DNA from: Peptoniphilus_A sp050943655
Lineage (GTDB): Bacteria > Bacillota > Clostridia > Tissierellales > Peptoniphilaceae
NCBI RefSeq assembly: GCF_050943655.1
Contig: NZ_JBMNPQ010000001.1
Location: 25,749-89,748 of the forward strand
Reading direction: 5' to 3'
Length of the DNA stretch: 64,000 nucleotides
A model generated the notes under the pieces. It saw nothing but the letters and a program-made list of their open reading frames with translations. It was not told the DNA's origin and ran no database searches. A program made the translations under genes and the position numbers. Position 1 is the stretch's first letter. Each line of letters starts with the position of its first letter. Of the stretch, positions 26,846 to 35,515 are shown in pieces.

Positions 26846-26893
26846 ACTATATACTAAAGCTCAGGGAGATTTATTTCTGTGACTCTAGTCACA
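26846..26893 (-). promoter_or_regulatory. Crp/Fnr-type operator and promoter of the RIC-flavodiiron operon
   Basis: TGTGACTCTAGTCACA (26878-26893) is a perfect inverted repeat with 7-bp arms, giving TGTGA-N6-TCACA. On the minus strand a -10-like TAGTAT lies about 30 bp downstream (26856-26851), so the operator is centred about 42 bp before the expected start point, as for a class II activator. There is no good -35 hexamer, fitting activator dependence. Confidence 0.75.
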
Positions 26894-26895
26894 AT

Positions 26896-27582
26896 TTATA
26901 TTTCTGCAAGTTCAATTAGTGCTGGCAGGTTTACTATTTTAATTTTTTTGTAAGCCAAGAGCTTGATATAGCCGTCTCTTTCGAGTTCAGAGAGTTTTCT
27001 CGATACAGTTTCTCTTGCCATATTAATTGATGATGCGATATTTTCTTGGTTTAGCTCTATTGTGTTTTTGTTTATAAGTCTCGACCTTTGGAGCAAGAAG
27101 GAAGCGACTCTCTTGTAAGGGTCTTTAATTGACATTATCTCAAGCTGTTTGTTAGTCTGGTAGAGTTTTTTACTCAAGTTTTCGATCATCTTGATGGAAA
27201 AGCTCGGGTTATTTAGGAGAACTTTTTTTATTGCGTCCTTTTCAATTTCGCAGACTCCAGTTTTTTCTATGGTAATTCCATTTGTCTCGTAAGTTTTTTC
27301 CAAAAAGATGCTGTCCTCTCCGATTGTATCTCCTTCGTTTAAGATGTTTCCAATATATTCTTTGCCGTCTTCATCGTAGAGACTCGTTTTAATTTTTCCG
27401 TATCTTATGATGATTATTTTCTCTATCAAATCATTGGAAGTAAAAATTGTTTCGTTCTTCTCATAATCTTTATGTACGGCAGAAAGCATGAGACTATCTT
27501 TATCGTCCATTTCCAAATCTTTAAATAGTTTAATTTTATTTATGCATCCGCCCTTTGATGCGCAAGTATTACAAACTTTCAT
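26896..27582 (-). CDS. Fnr-like Fe-S transcription regulator, Crp/Fnr family
   Basis: 228 aa. N-terminal cysteines C4-x2-C7-x5-C13 have exactly the spacing of E. coli FNR (C20, C23, C29), and a fourth, C111, falls near the expected place of FNR C122; so a [4Fe-4S] sensor is likely. Effector domain to about 130, dimer helix, then a winged helix with the recognition sequence RETVSR (190-195). CRP uses the same R-E-x-x-x-R pattern to read TGTGA, whereas FNR has Val at the first position and reads TTGAT. The predicted half-site therefore matches the palindromes upstream of the RIC and hydrogenase operons. RIC and flavodiiron genes next door suggest a nitric oxide or oxygen signal. HcpR-type regulators are the nearest alternative. 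Confidence 0.9.
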   Translation of the reverse strand: MKVCNTCASKGGCINKIKLFKDLEMDDKDSLMLSAVHKDYEKNETIFTSNDLIEKIIIIRYGKIKTSLYDEDGKEYIGNILNEGDTIGEDSIFLEKTYETNGITIEKTGVCEIEKDAIKKVLLNNPSFSIKMIENLSKKLYQTNKQLEIMSIKDPYKRVASFLLQRSRLINKNTIELNQENIASSINMARETVSRKLSELERDGYIKLLAYKKIKIVNLPALIELAEI

Positions 27583-27670
27583 AAGCCCTCCATCACTTTC
27601 ATATTCTTATTAAATTATATTTACCCAGAACAGCAATTAAAGAAAGAATTTTAAAAAGTTATGTCTATTA

Positions 27671-27710
27671 AAAAAAGCTCTTCATCATTTTAAAAATCGA
27701 AGAGCTTTTA
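27671..27710 (-). terminator. Terminator overlapping the end of the CmpB-like gene
   Basis: AAAGCTCTTC pairs with GAAGAGCTTT; on the minus strand a run of seven T follows. The upstream arm includes the last codons of the gene. Confidence 0.85.
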
Positions 27711-28419
27711 ATTTTAGAAATTTTTGAGTTTTATATGTTTTTATTTTTTCTTCTTTATCTTTTAGGTGATCGTTAAATATTTCTAATTTTTCTTTCACAA
27801 TTCCGGAGTCTTTAAAGTGATCGAGCTTCGAAAGTTTATCTGAATTGTTTAAATTTATAAAATATTCTCGGTTTTTGTCGTCAAAGTATTCGTAAATTCT
27901 ATCGAGAAAATATATAGAGCCTTTTAAGTGATTTACAGTAAGGATAATATCAACTAAAAGTACTAGATACAAGACGGCAGAAATATTTATTAAAGTTTTA
28001 TATGTTGCAAGAGATAAAAATATTAAAAATCCTGGCGTAAGTAATTTTACTATAAAAAGATTTGCCCATCCGAATAGCATAAAGCCATATAGACAGACTC
28101 TGCCATTGATGTGGAAGGGGTAATTTTCGTAATTCCACCATTTTTGGTGAAAATATTTTTCCAAAATTGTTCCAATAATGTATTCCAAAAAGCATGACGA
28201 AATTGACGACAATAGGAAAACATAAATTGGAGAGTTTATATTCTTAAGAAGTAAGTAAGATACTGTGGCGCCCATGCCATAAATTGGGCAGTAGGGACCA
28301 AGGAGAAATCCACGGCTCTTTATTTTATTTAGCTCGACTGGGGAGCATATAAAACTTTCCCAGAGCCAGCCGAAGAAGGAGTAAATATAAAATATTAAAA
28401 ATAATTCAATGGATTTCAT
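27685..28419 (-). CDS. Membrane protein, putative ABC-transporter type IV (CmpB/PF06541-like)
   Basis: 244 aa with five or six hydrophobic segments in residues 1-165 and a charged tail (about 170-244). The start (FLIFYIYSFFGWLWESF), the RGFLLGPYCPIYG motif and the later WNYENYPFHINGRVCL are characteristic of this family, which is called an ABC transporter component but whose function has not been shown. It overlaps the upstream HD-protein gene by 4 bp (ATGA), so translation is coupled. No ATPase partner is adjacent. Confidence 0.75.
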   Translation of the reverse strand: MKSIELFLIFYIYSFFGWLWESFICSPVELNKIKSRGFLLGPYCPIYGMGATVSYLLLKNINSPIYVFLLSSISSCFLEYIIGTILEKYFHQKWWNYENYPFHINGRVCLYGFMLFGWANLFIVKLLTPGFLIFLSLATYKTLINISAVLYLVLLVDIILTVNHLKGSIYFLDRIYEYFDDKNREYFINLNNSDKLSKLDHFKDSGIVKEKLEIFNDHLKDKEEKIKTYKTQKFLKLKALRFLK

Positions 28420-28904
28420 ATATTTGCTCCAACATTCGCCTTGTTCTTAAACATAAAGCCTACACTTTCGCGAGTTGCAACAGTCTTATCTGCCATCACA
28501 ACAATCCAAGATTCAATGTACTTTGGTGGAATTGGCGTTAGGGGGAACATGTGCTTTTTAATTATGTCCTCCTCAATTTCATTAAGCAGAAGCTCTTTTT
28601 TTGCGTTTATTAGAGCAAGCCTTGGGTGAAATATTCCGTGAAGATGAGGTCTATTGTCCTTGTCGTGCCAGTCGTAGAGAAAATAGTCGTGGAGCAGGGC
28701 ACCTCTTATTAGCGAGTCGTAATCAACATCAAGATTATATTTTTCTGCGATTTCAATTGATCTTAGACTTACGCTTATTACATGGTCGTAGACAGTTGTC
28801 GTTCCGTGTTGGATAAAATTTTTGTTTTCTAAAAATTTGGTGTTTTCATTTAAGTCTTTTAAAATAAGTTCTAGCTTTTCTTTAGGGTCAATACTTCTAT
28901 TCAT
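28416..28904 (-). CDS. HD-domain protein, putative phosphohydrolase
   Basis: 162 aa from the ATG at 28904, which is preceded by GAGGATGGTGATT; an earlier ATG at 28913 sits inside that site. It contains the metal-binding HD pair in RGALLHDYFLYDWHD (about 85-99) and earlier a histidine in YDHVISVS, the layout of small HD phosphohydrolases acting on nucleotides or related phosphates. The substrate is not visible. Overlaps the CmpB-like membrane protein gene by four bases, so the two probably function together. Confidence 0.75.
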   Translation of the reverse strand: MNRSIDPKEKLELILKDLNENTKFLENKNFIQHGTTTVYDHVISVSLRSIEIAEKYNLDVDYDSLIRGALLHDYFLYDWHDKDNRPHLHGIFHPRLALINAKKELLLNEIEEDIIKKHMFPLTPIPPKYIESWIVVMADKTVATRESVGFMFKNKANVGANI

Positions 28905-29033
28905 AATCACCATCCTCAGTTATTATTTTACAAATAAAAGTTAAAGATTTAGTTAAGACATTATTAAAATTTGTTAAAATTTTTATGTAATTTTTGCGAA
29001 AAATTTTAATGCGTAAATTTTAATGCACAGGTT

Positions 29034-29062
29034 AAAAAAAGACCACAGCATCTGCTGTGATC
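29034..29062 (-). terminator. Terminator of the charged membrane protein gene
   Basis: AGACCACAGCA pairs with TGCTGTGATCT (one G-T pair) around TC, followed on the minus strand by seven T. Confidence 0.85.
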
Positions 29063-29075
29063 TTCGCACTACTTA

Positions 29076-30212
29076 TTATTTATTTACAAAATAAAAAGCT
29101 TCTTTGTCGTTATAAACTTTGTCAGTAAAAGTTATTATCTTTCCAGTTTCCTTTTGAACTTCAAAGAGTGAGTTGACTTGGTTAAGTCCCTTTGTCTTTA
29201 TTCCATATCTTTTAATTGCATTTTTTACATCTTTTTCATCAGAAGAGATGAACTGATAAACTATTTTGTCTTTCTTTGTAAGTTTTGTCGGAACTTTTTC
29301 TGTTCCGTTTAAAAAGTCTAGTATGCTCTCGTTAGATAGTTTTATATTGCTGAAGTCTTCATTGCAATCATCTAAGTTGCACTCAGGATAAATTTTATAA
29401 GTCTTGTGATTTACAAAGTCTTCGTACTTAACTGTTGTGTCCATGTCCTCTATGTCATAATCTTTAAGTGCAGAAGTAATAAATTCAAAGTGTTTATTAG
29501 TTGGTTTATCTGTTATATCGAGGTTCTCTGTGGTTTTTTCATCTAAAGCTGTAGATTCTTTTTTATTTTCCTTATCATCATCTGAATTTGAAGCGTCTAA
29601 TTTTTCTTCTTTGTCTTTAACTTCTTCTTTCTTTTCTTCTTTAGGTTTAGACTCTTCTTTAATTTCTTGAGACTTTTCAATAATTTTATCTTCTTCTATA
29701 TTATTTTTTAAATCTTCTGTTTTAATTTCTTGAGCATCTTTTTCTGCATAAGATTCATCTGTCGTAGCTTTTGTGTCCGATGCCTTCGTATCAGAAGTTT
29801 TAAGTTTTCTTTCTTCTTTTGCTTTTTCTGCCTTTATTATCTTTTCGTCTTCTTTTTTCTGTTCTTCTTTTAAATTTTCAAAAGCATTTTCCATTGCTTC
29901 AAGAGGCTTATCATCAACATAAGTATTTTCTAGAGAATCAGTTGATTCTACATTTTCTTTAGAAAGCTTTTCGTTTTTCTTTTTTCTGTTCTTTGACCTA
30001 TCTTTTTTTCTGCTGTCATCATAAGTCTTCGGACCTTTAGGTTTTTCACTTTCTAAATTTTTAGCTACTACATTTTCTTCTTTGTGAACTTCTTTCTTTT
30101 CAATTTTTTTAGATTCTAAAGCCGCATTATTCTTCTCTTTCTTATCTTCATTTTTCTTTTTCATGTAGTAGATAATAAGTAAGATTACGACTATCGAAAT
30201 AATAACGCCCAT
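29076..30212 (-). CDS. Unknown membrane-anchored protein with a long charged linker
   Basis: 378 aa. One N-terminal membrane segment (about 2-17, VIISIVVILLIIYY) with no cleavage site, followed by about 210 residues that are almost all K, E, D, S, T and N and should be disordered or helical (for example KEEKKEEVKDKEEK). Residues about 245-378 look folded, with DDCNEDFSNIKLSNESILDF and a C-terminal KAINYVGIKTKG-like region I do not recognise. The topology suggests that the linker reaches through the cytoplasm or wall to a C-terminal domain. Monocistronic: good RBS (AGGAGGTG) and its own terminator. Placed next to murJ, which may hint at envelope work, but that is only position. Confidence 0.7.
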   Translation of the reverse strand: MGVIISIVVILLIIYYMKKKNEDKKEKNNAALESKKIEKKEVHKEENVVAKNLESEKPKGPKTYDDSRKKDRSKNRKKKNEKLSKENVESTDSLENTYVDDKPLEAMENAFENLKEEQKKEDEKIIKAEKAKEERKLKTSDTKASDTKATTDESYAEKDAQEIKTEDLKNNIEEDKIIEKSQEIKEESKPKEEKKEEVKDKEEKLDASNSDDDKENKKESTALDEKTTENLDITDKPTNKHFEFITSALKDYDIEDMDTTVKYEDFVNHKTYKIYPECNLDDCNEDFSNIKLSNESILDFLNGTEKVPTKLTKKDKIVYQFISSDEKDVKNAIKRYGIKTKGLNQVNSLFEVQKETGKIITFTDKVYNDKEAFYFVNK

Positions 30213-30370
30213 AACGCACCTCCTAAATTACATATATAATATACCAAAAGTCTATATTTTGGAATACTTTATTCAAATAATTATATAAAAAGTTAAATAA
30301 ATATCATAAGACATTAAATTTCGATAATTATTTATAAGAAAGTGCTTATAAATTTTTAAAGTTTAAATAT

Positions 30371-30404
30371 AAAAAAGCATAAATCCAACTGGATCTATGC
30401 TTTA
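30371..30404 (-). terminator. Terminator overlapping the murJ stop
   Basis: AAAGCATAGATCCA pairs with TGGATTTATGCTTT; six T follow on the minus strand. The murJ TAG stop lies inside the stem. Confidence 0.85.
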
Positions 30405-31990
30405 GATTTTCTTTTATTTTCAATTTTTGTTTTCATAATTCCCACAACGTCTCTGATTTCACGAACTCCTAAGTAGTATAGGCAGATTACATAAATCACT
30501 GCGGCAATTAAAATTACAATTAAAAGAGCAATTAGCTTTAATAGAGTTGCTGTTCCGCCACTTGCAAAAGTCATAATCAGCTTTTCGTATGGGAAGTAGG
30601 AAAGTGAAACCACTCCCATTACAACTGATGCCATGGCAGTCTTTATAAGAGCCTTTACAAAAGACCTTGCGCCCAACTTTCCAATCTTCTTTCTAAGAAG
30701 TATAAAGGAAATAATCACGGCAACAGTTGTGGAAATTGAAACTGATGCAGCAAGTCCATTTGTGCCATAGTGTTTTGCAACGGCAAGGTTAAGTCCAACG
30801 TTTAAAACTACGTTTACGACACCGATATAAAATGGAGTCTTCGTATCCTCTATTGAATAGAAAATTCTGTTAAGAACATTCGATAGCGAAATAGAGATAA
30901 GAGAGAGTGAATAGAATCTCAGTGTCGAAGTCGTCATAAGACCATCTGCAGATGTAAATGAACCTCTTACAAAGGCAATCTCAATTAAAGGACGAGCAAG
31001 GATTATCATTCCAATAGTTGCCGGCACTGTCAAGAAGAGAACTGACTTGATTGAGGCGTTCATAACTTTTTTGCCTCTAACCATGTCTCCACTTCCAAGA
31101 GTCCTTGTAAGTATAGGAAAGACTATGGCAGTTATTGCAGTTATAAATACTCCAATAATCATCGTGTTCATTTTATTTGCAAAGTATAAAATTGATGCTG
31201 CGCCTTTTCCCATTCCCGAAGCAAGGTTTCTATTTACGATAGTATTGATGTCATTTACAGAAACAGAAATAAATACTGGAAGGGCAAGGACTATTGCATC
31301 CTTTACATACTTGTCGTTAAAGTCCAATATAAATTTTGGTCTGTAGCCAATTCTATAAGCACTTGGAAGAAGGAATATAAACTGTGCAAGAATACCAAGA
31401 ACTGATGCCACAGTAAGTCCAATTATTCCAACATGATGTGAGAATAAAAGTAAGTAGACGATGTATGTCATGTTAAGTGGTATTGCAATTGCTCCTGCAG
31501 CGGCGAACTTGCCACCATGTTGAAGATATCCTGTCAAAACTCCAACCCATGCTGAGAATAAAACTACGGGCATTCCAACTTGTATTAATTTTACGACTAT
31601 TTCGTAAGTTTCTGGGTCTGCTTGAGATGCAGTTAAAAGTGCAATCTCCTGTGGAAAAATTATTCCAAGAGCAATTATGACAAAAGAAACTAGAGTCGAA
31701 ATCACAAGTAAGTTATTTGTAAAATAATTTTTGCGTTCGTGTCCAAGGTCTGTCTCGGCTTTTTGGACAGAAGGTATATATGTTGTTGCGATAGCTTGTG
31801 TTACAAAACCTGCAATCATAGCTGTGGCAGCTTGTGCAAGTGAGAAGGCATCCATTTCAGTGCCTGCTCCAAAGACATATGCAGTTAAGGATTCTCTAGC
31901 AAAACCAAAGACTTTTCCTATTAAAGAAAATATTATAATTGCCAGAGTGGATTTTGCAATTTTGCTACCTGTGGTACTATTATTTTCCAA
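30395..31990 (-). CDS. murJ: Lipid II flippase MurJ
   Basis: 531 aa with about 14 membrane helices and the MOP-superfamily pattern of MurJ/MviN: early GFARESLTAYVFGAGTEMDAF with the conserved Arg and Asp, and later RIFYSIEDTKTPFYIG. It flips the lipid-linked peptidoglycan precursor to the outside. The start is a TTG at 31990, preceded by AAGGAG with an 8-base gap. Monocistronic on the minus strand and divergent from an ABC exporter gene. Stability of the stop inside the terminator stem is unusual but harmless. Confidence 0.9.
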   Translation of the reverse strand: MENNSTTGSKIAKSTLAIIIFSLIGKVFGFARESLTAYVFGAGTEMDAFSLAQAATAMIAGFVTQAIATTYIPSVQKAETDLGHERKNYFTNNLLVISTLVSFVIIALGIIFPQEIALLTASQADPETYEIVVKLIQVGMPVVLFSAWVGVLTGYLQHGGKFAAAGAIAIPLNMTYIVYLLLFSHHVGIIGLTVASVLGILAQFIFLLPSAYRIGYRPKFILDFNDKYVKDAIVLALPVFISVSVNDINTIVNRNLASGMGKGAASILYFANKMNTMIIGVFITAITAIVFPILTRTLGSGDMVRGKKVMNASIKSVLFLTVPATIGMIILARPLIEIAFVRGSFTSADGLMTTSTLRFYSLSLISISLSNVLNRIFYSIEDTKTPFYIGVVNVVLNVGLNLAVAKHYGTNGLAASVSISTTVAVIISFILLRKKIGKLGARSFVKALIKTAMASVVMGVVSLSYFPYEKLIMTFASGGTATLLKLIALLIVILIAAVIYVICLYYLGVREIRDVVGIMKTKIENKRKSKA

Positions 31991-32133
31991 TTTAAAATCT
32001 CCTTTGATATCTTTATTGATTATAAATTGTAGAGATTTTTATGTCAAGAAAATACAGTTCAAAAGGAAGGCAGATGTAAATACTTTGTAAATATGTTATT
32101 ATTGATAGTGTATATCATGTAAAGGAGGAAAAG

Positions 32134-33879
32134 ATGAGCAATACAAAACTTATAAAGAAAATATTACCTTATTTTCATAAATACAGATTTACTTTAATGC
32201 TCGATTTAATTTGTGCGGCTTTTACGACGGCAAGTGAAATGATACTTCCACTACTTCTTAGAAAACTCACAAGCGTTGGGATGGAAGATATAACTCTTAT
32301 AACGGCATCATTTATAACAAAGCTTGCACTAATATATTTAGTTATAAAAGTAATCGAAGTAATCGCTCAGTATTTTATGACAAATATAGGTCATATTATG
32401 GGTGCAAAAATTGAAACGGACATGAGGCGCGACCTTTATTCACATCTTCAAACTCTTTCCTATTCATTCTACAATGAGACAAAAGTCGGCGTCATTATGT
32501 CAAGGATCACAAACGACCTATTCGACATAACTGAATTTGCCCATCACTGTCCAGAGGAATATTTTATAGGCGCAATAAAAATATTAATATCAATGATTAT
32601 TCTTCTATCTATAAATGTAAAGATGACCATCTTAATTTATCTCATGATACCTCTTATGATTTATTTTGCTGGTCACTATAGAACGAAGATGCGAGAAGCG
32701 CAAAAGGCTCAAAAAGTTCACGTCGGACACTTAAACTCTGCAATCGAAGACTCACTTCTTGGAATAAGAGTGGTAAAATCTTTTGCCAACGAAGATATTG
32801 AAAATGAAAAATTCATGTACGAAAACAACAAGTTTTTGGGAATCAAAAAATCATTTTACAAGTCCATGGCAGGTTTTAACACAGTTACAAGAATTTTTGA
32901 TGGGCTCATGTACATTGTATTAATCGTAACAGGTGGATATTTCATGATGAATGGAGAGATCCATCCACAGGACTTAATCGTCTATGTAATGTATGTTCAA
33001 TCACTTCTTGCAACAGTAAAGAGAATTGTAGAATTTACAGAGCAGTTCCAAAAGGGAATGACTGGAATCGAAAGATTTACAGAGATAATGAGCATAAAGC
33101 CAGAAATTTACGACAAAGACGGTGCAATATCTTACGACAATGTTAAGGGAGATATTGAATTTAGAGATGTAACTTTTGCCTACGAAAAGGGAGATAGGAA
33201 TGTACTAGAAAACTTTAACTGCGACATTAAAGCTGGTCAAAAACTTGCAATAGTTGGGCCAAGTGGAGCGGGCAAGACTACAATCTGTAACCTAATACCG
33301 AGATTTTACGACGTAAATAGCGGAAGCATTTTAGTTGATGGTCACGATGTGCGAGACATTAAACTTAAATCCCTTAGAGAAAATATTGGAATAGTTCAGC
33401 AAGATGTATATTTATTCTCGGGAACTGTTAAGGATAACATTGCCTATGGAAAGCCGGGAGCAAGTGATGTAGAAATCATAGAAGCAGCCCGACTTGCTGG
33501 AGCTTATGATTTTATAATGGCACTTCCCGATGGATTTGACACTTATGTTGGAGAGAGGGGAGTAAAACTTTCTGGAGGACAAAAGCAAAGAATTTCTATT
33601 GCAAGAGTCTTTTTAAAGAACCCACCAATCTTAATACTCGACGAGGCAACTTCTGCACTTGATAACAAGAGCGAGATGGTAGTTCAGGACTCAATCGAAA
33701 AATTATCAAAGGGAAGAACTACACTTACAATTGCACACAGACTAACAACTGTTCAAAATGCAGATTTAATTCTTGTCATGACAAAAGACGGAATAGTTGA
33801 GCGCGGTACTCACGAAGATCTCATGAAAAACAGAGGATACTACTACAATTTATATACAAAGGGCGGAAGGCTTGAGTAG
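32134..33879 (+). CDS. ABC exporter, fused membrane and ATPase domains
   Basis: 581 aa. Membrane domain (about 1-320) with six helices and the usual intracellular loop ERRDLYSHLQ-like region (MRRDLYSHLQTLSYSFYNE), then Walker A GPSGAGKTT (about 374), signature LSGGQKQR, Walker B ILILDEATSALD and H-loop IAHRL. All standard catalytic motifs are present, so it may work as a homodimer of the MsbA/BmrA multidrug or lipid type. Good RBS (AAAGGAGG). No partner half-transporter beside it. Substrate unknown. Confidence 0.9.
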   Translation: MSNTKLIKKILPYFHKYRFTLMLDLICAAFTTASEMILPLLLRKLTSVGMEDITLITASFITKLALIYLVIKVIEVIAQYFMTNIGHIMGAKIETDMRRDLYSHLQTLSYSFYNETKVGVIMSRITNDLFDITEFAHHCPEEYFIGAIKILISMIILLSINVKMTILIYLMIPLMIYFAGHYRTKMREAQKAQKVHVGHLNSAIEDSLLGIRVVKSFANEDIENEKFMYENNKFLGIKKSFYKSMAGFNTVTRIFDGLMYIVLIVTGGYFMMNGEIHPQDLIVYVMYVQSLLATVKRIVEFTEQFQKGMTGIERFTEIMSIKPEIYDKDGAISYDNVKGDIEFRDVTFAYEKGDRNVLENFNCDIKAGQKLAIVGPSGAGKTTICNLIPRFYDVNSGSILVDGHDVRDIKLKSLRENIGIVQQDVYLFSGTVKDNIAYGKPGASDVEIIEAARLAGAYDFIMALPDGFDTYVGERGVKLSGGQKQRISIARVFLKNPPILILDEATSALDNKSEMVVQDSIEKLSKGRTTLTIAHRLTTVQNADLILVMTKDGIVERGTHEDLMKNRGYYYNLYTKGGRLE

Positions 33880-33941
33880 TATAATATAAATATGGGTACT
33901 TTGTACTATAGCAGAATAAATTTTAAACTGAGGGGTGCCAT

Positions 33942-34517
33942 ATGCAAAATTATTTTGAGATGATTAAAAATAGAAGATCTTACTACAATTTATCAGAAGG
34001 AATTGATCTTTCAAACGAAGAAGTAAAATATATTTTTGAAGATATATTAAACACAACTCCTTCTGCAATGAATTCTCAACCAGTTAGAGTAGTGTTATTA
34101 TTCGATGACAAGTCAAAAGAATTTTGGACAAAAGTAAATGAAACTTACGACAACAAAATCGACAAGGACAAATTTCACGGATTTTTCCACGCAAAGGGAA
34201 CTGCGCTTTACTTTATTGACGACGATGTAGTTAGAAAGATGGAAAAAGATATTCCAAGTTATGCCGACAGGATGGAGCAGTGGGCAGAGCACGGATGTGC
34301 AATGATTCAGCTTAACGCTTGGCAAGGACTAAGAGAAGAAAACATTGGAGCAAGCCTTCAACATTATAATCCACACATTGACAAGTGGGTTAGAGATCTA
34401 TATGATCTTCCAGAAAATTATAGACTTGTTGCACAAATGCCTTTTGGAAAAATTGAAGAAGAGCCAGAAGAAAAAGATAAAGCTCCAATGGATAAGTTAT
34501 TAAAAGTATTTGAATAA
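33942..34517 (+). CDS. Nitroreductase-family oxidoreductase
   Basis: 191 aa. NADH/FMN nitroreductase fold: MIKNRRSYYNL (FMN-phosphate arginines, residues 7-17), PSAMNSQPVRVVLLF (about 40-54), QLNAWQGLREENIGASLQHYN and the C-terminal QMPFGKIEEEPEEKDK. The last features match the small fatty-acid-repression/oxygen-insensitive nitroreductase group. Cofactor FMN and NAD(P)H are expected; natural substrate unknown. It starts 62 bp after the ABC exporter gene and may share its transcript. Confidence 0.85.
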   Translation: MQNYFEMIKNRRSYYNLSEGIDLSNEEVKYIFEDILNTTPSAMNSQPVRVVLLFDDKSKEFWTKVNETYDNKIDKDKFHGFFHAKGTALYFIDDDVVRKMEKDIPSYADRMEQWAEHGCAMIQLNAWQGLREENIGASLQHYNPHIDKWVRDLYDLPENYRLVAQMPFGKIEEEPEEKDKAPMDKLLKVFE

Positions 34518-34639
34518 ATTAATTTTAGTTAAAAACTTTTAAATTTCCAAAAAAATTTACAAATACTCTAAAAGTTGTATTTCAATGGGAAAACGTAGAT
34601 TTTTCTTAAATAAATAACCATTTGTAATACTTTAATCAG

Positions 34640-34668
34640 TTGAATAATATTATTTTATTTATTATAAT
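34640..34668 (+). promoter_or_regulatory. Promoter of the 5-oxoprolinase operon
   Basis: TTGAAT (34640-34645), 17-bp A/T spacer, TATAAT (34663-34668), about 63 bp before pxpA. The rest of the 214-bp gap holds no ORF or clear operator. Confidence 0.75.
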
Positions 34669-34731
34669 AGTGTTGTAGCAAATTTTTGTTTACAGCATTA
34701 TTTTTATTATTTATTTAAGGAGGAGAATGTA

Positions 34732-35505
34732 ATGACTTATTTTGTTGACTTAAACAGTGATATCGGAGAATCTTTTGGTGCATACAAAATTGGTATGGAT
34801 GAAGAGATAGTAAAGCATGTCACTAGTATTAACTGTGCATGTGGTTTTCACGCAGGTGACCCATTAATTATGGACAAGACTGTTGCCGCAGCTGTTGAAA
34901 ACGATGTACAAATTGGAGCTCACCCTGGATATCCAGACCTAATGGGATTCGGTAGAAGAAAAATGGCGGTAAAACCTGAGGAAGCAAGAGCTTATATGCT
35001 TTATCAAGTTGGAGCGCTTGATGCTTTTGCTAAAGCTCACGGAAGAAGACTTCAACACATGAAACTTCACGGTGCATTCTACAACACTGCTTGTAACGAC
35101 GAAGCGCTTGCAAACGCAGTTCTAGATGCAGTAGAAGAGTATGACAAAGATTTAATCCTTATGGTTTTAAGTGGCTCATACATAGCTAAAGAAGGTAAGA
35201 AGAGAGGACTTAGAGTTGCTCAAGAAGTATTTGCAGACAGAGGCTACAATGAAGATGGATCTCTTGTAAATAGATCACTTCCAGGAGCATTCGTAAAAGA
35301 TCCTAAAGAAGCAATTCCTAGAGTAATCAAAATGATTAAGGAAAACAAAGTAGTTACTGCTGATGGAAAAGAAATTGACATCGTAGCAGATTCAATCTGT
35401 GTTCACGGTGACAACCCACAAGCAATTGAGTTCGTTAAAAATATTAGAAAAGGTTTAGAAGAAGAAGGCATTGTTGTTAAACCTTTAGTTGATTTCTTAA
35501 AATAG
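34732..35505 (+). CDS. pxpA: 5-oxoprolinase subunit A (LamB/YcsF family)
   Basis: 257 aa. Matches the PxpA family: NSDIGESFGAYKIG at the start, CACGFHAGDP (about 40-49), GAHPGYPDLMGFGRR and KLHGAFYN. With PxpB and PxpC it hydrolyses 5-oxoproline (pyroglutamate) to glutamate using ATP. First gene of a five-gene run, pxpA-transporter-pxpB-pxpC-hydro-lyase, with intergenic gaps of 10-18 bp or small overlaps. Strong RBS AAGGAGGAG. Confidence 0.95.
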   Translation: MTYFVDLNSDIGESFGAYKIGMDEEIVKHVTSINCACGFHAGDPLIMDKTVAAAVENDVQIGAHPGYPDLMGFGRRKMAVKPEEARAYMLYQVGALDAFAKAHGRRLQHMKLHGAFYNTACNDEALANAVLDAVEEYDKDLILMVLSGSYIAKEGKKRGLRVAQEVFADRGYNEDGSLVNRSLPGAFVKDPKEAIPRVIKMIKENKVVTADGKEIDIVADSICVHGDNPQAIEFVKNIRKGLEEEGIVVKPLVDFLK

Positions 35506-35515
35506 GAGGATAATC

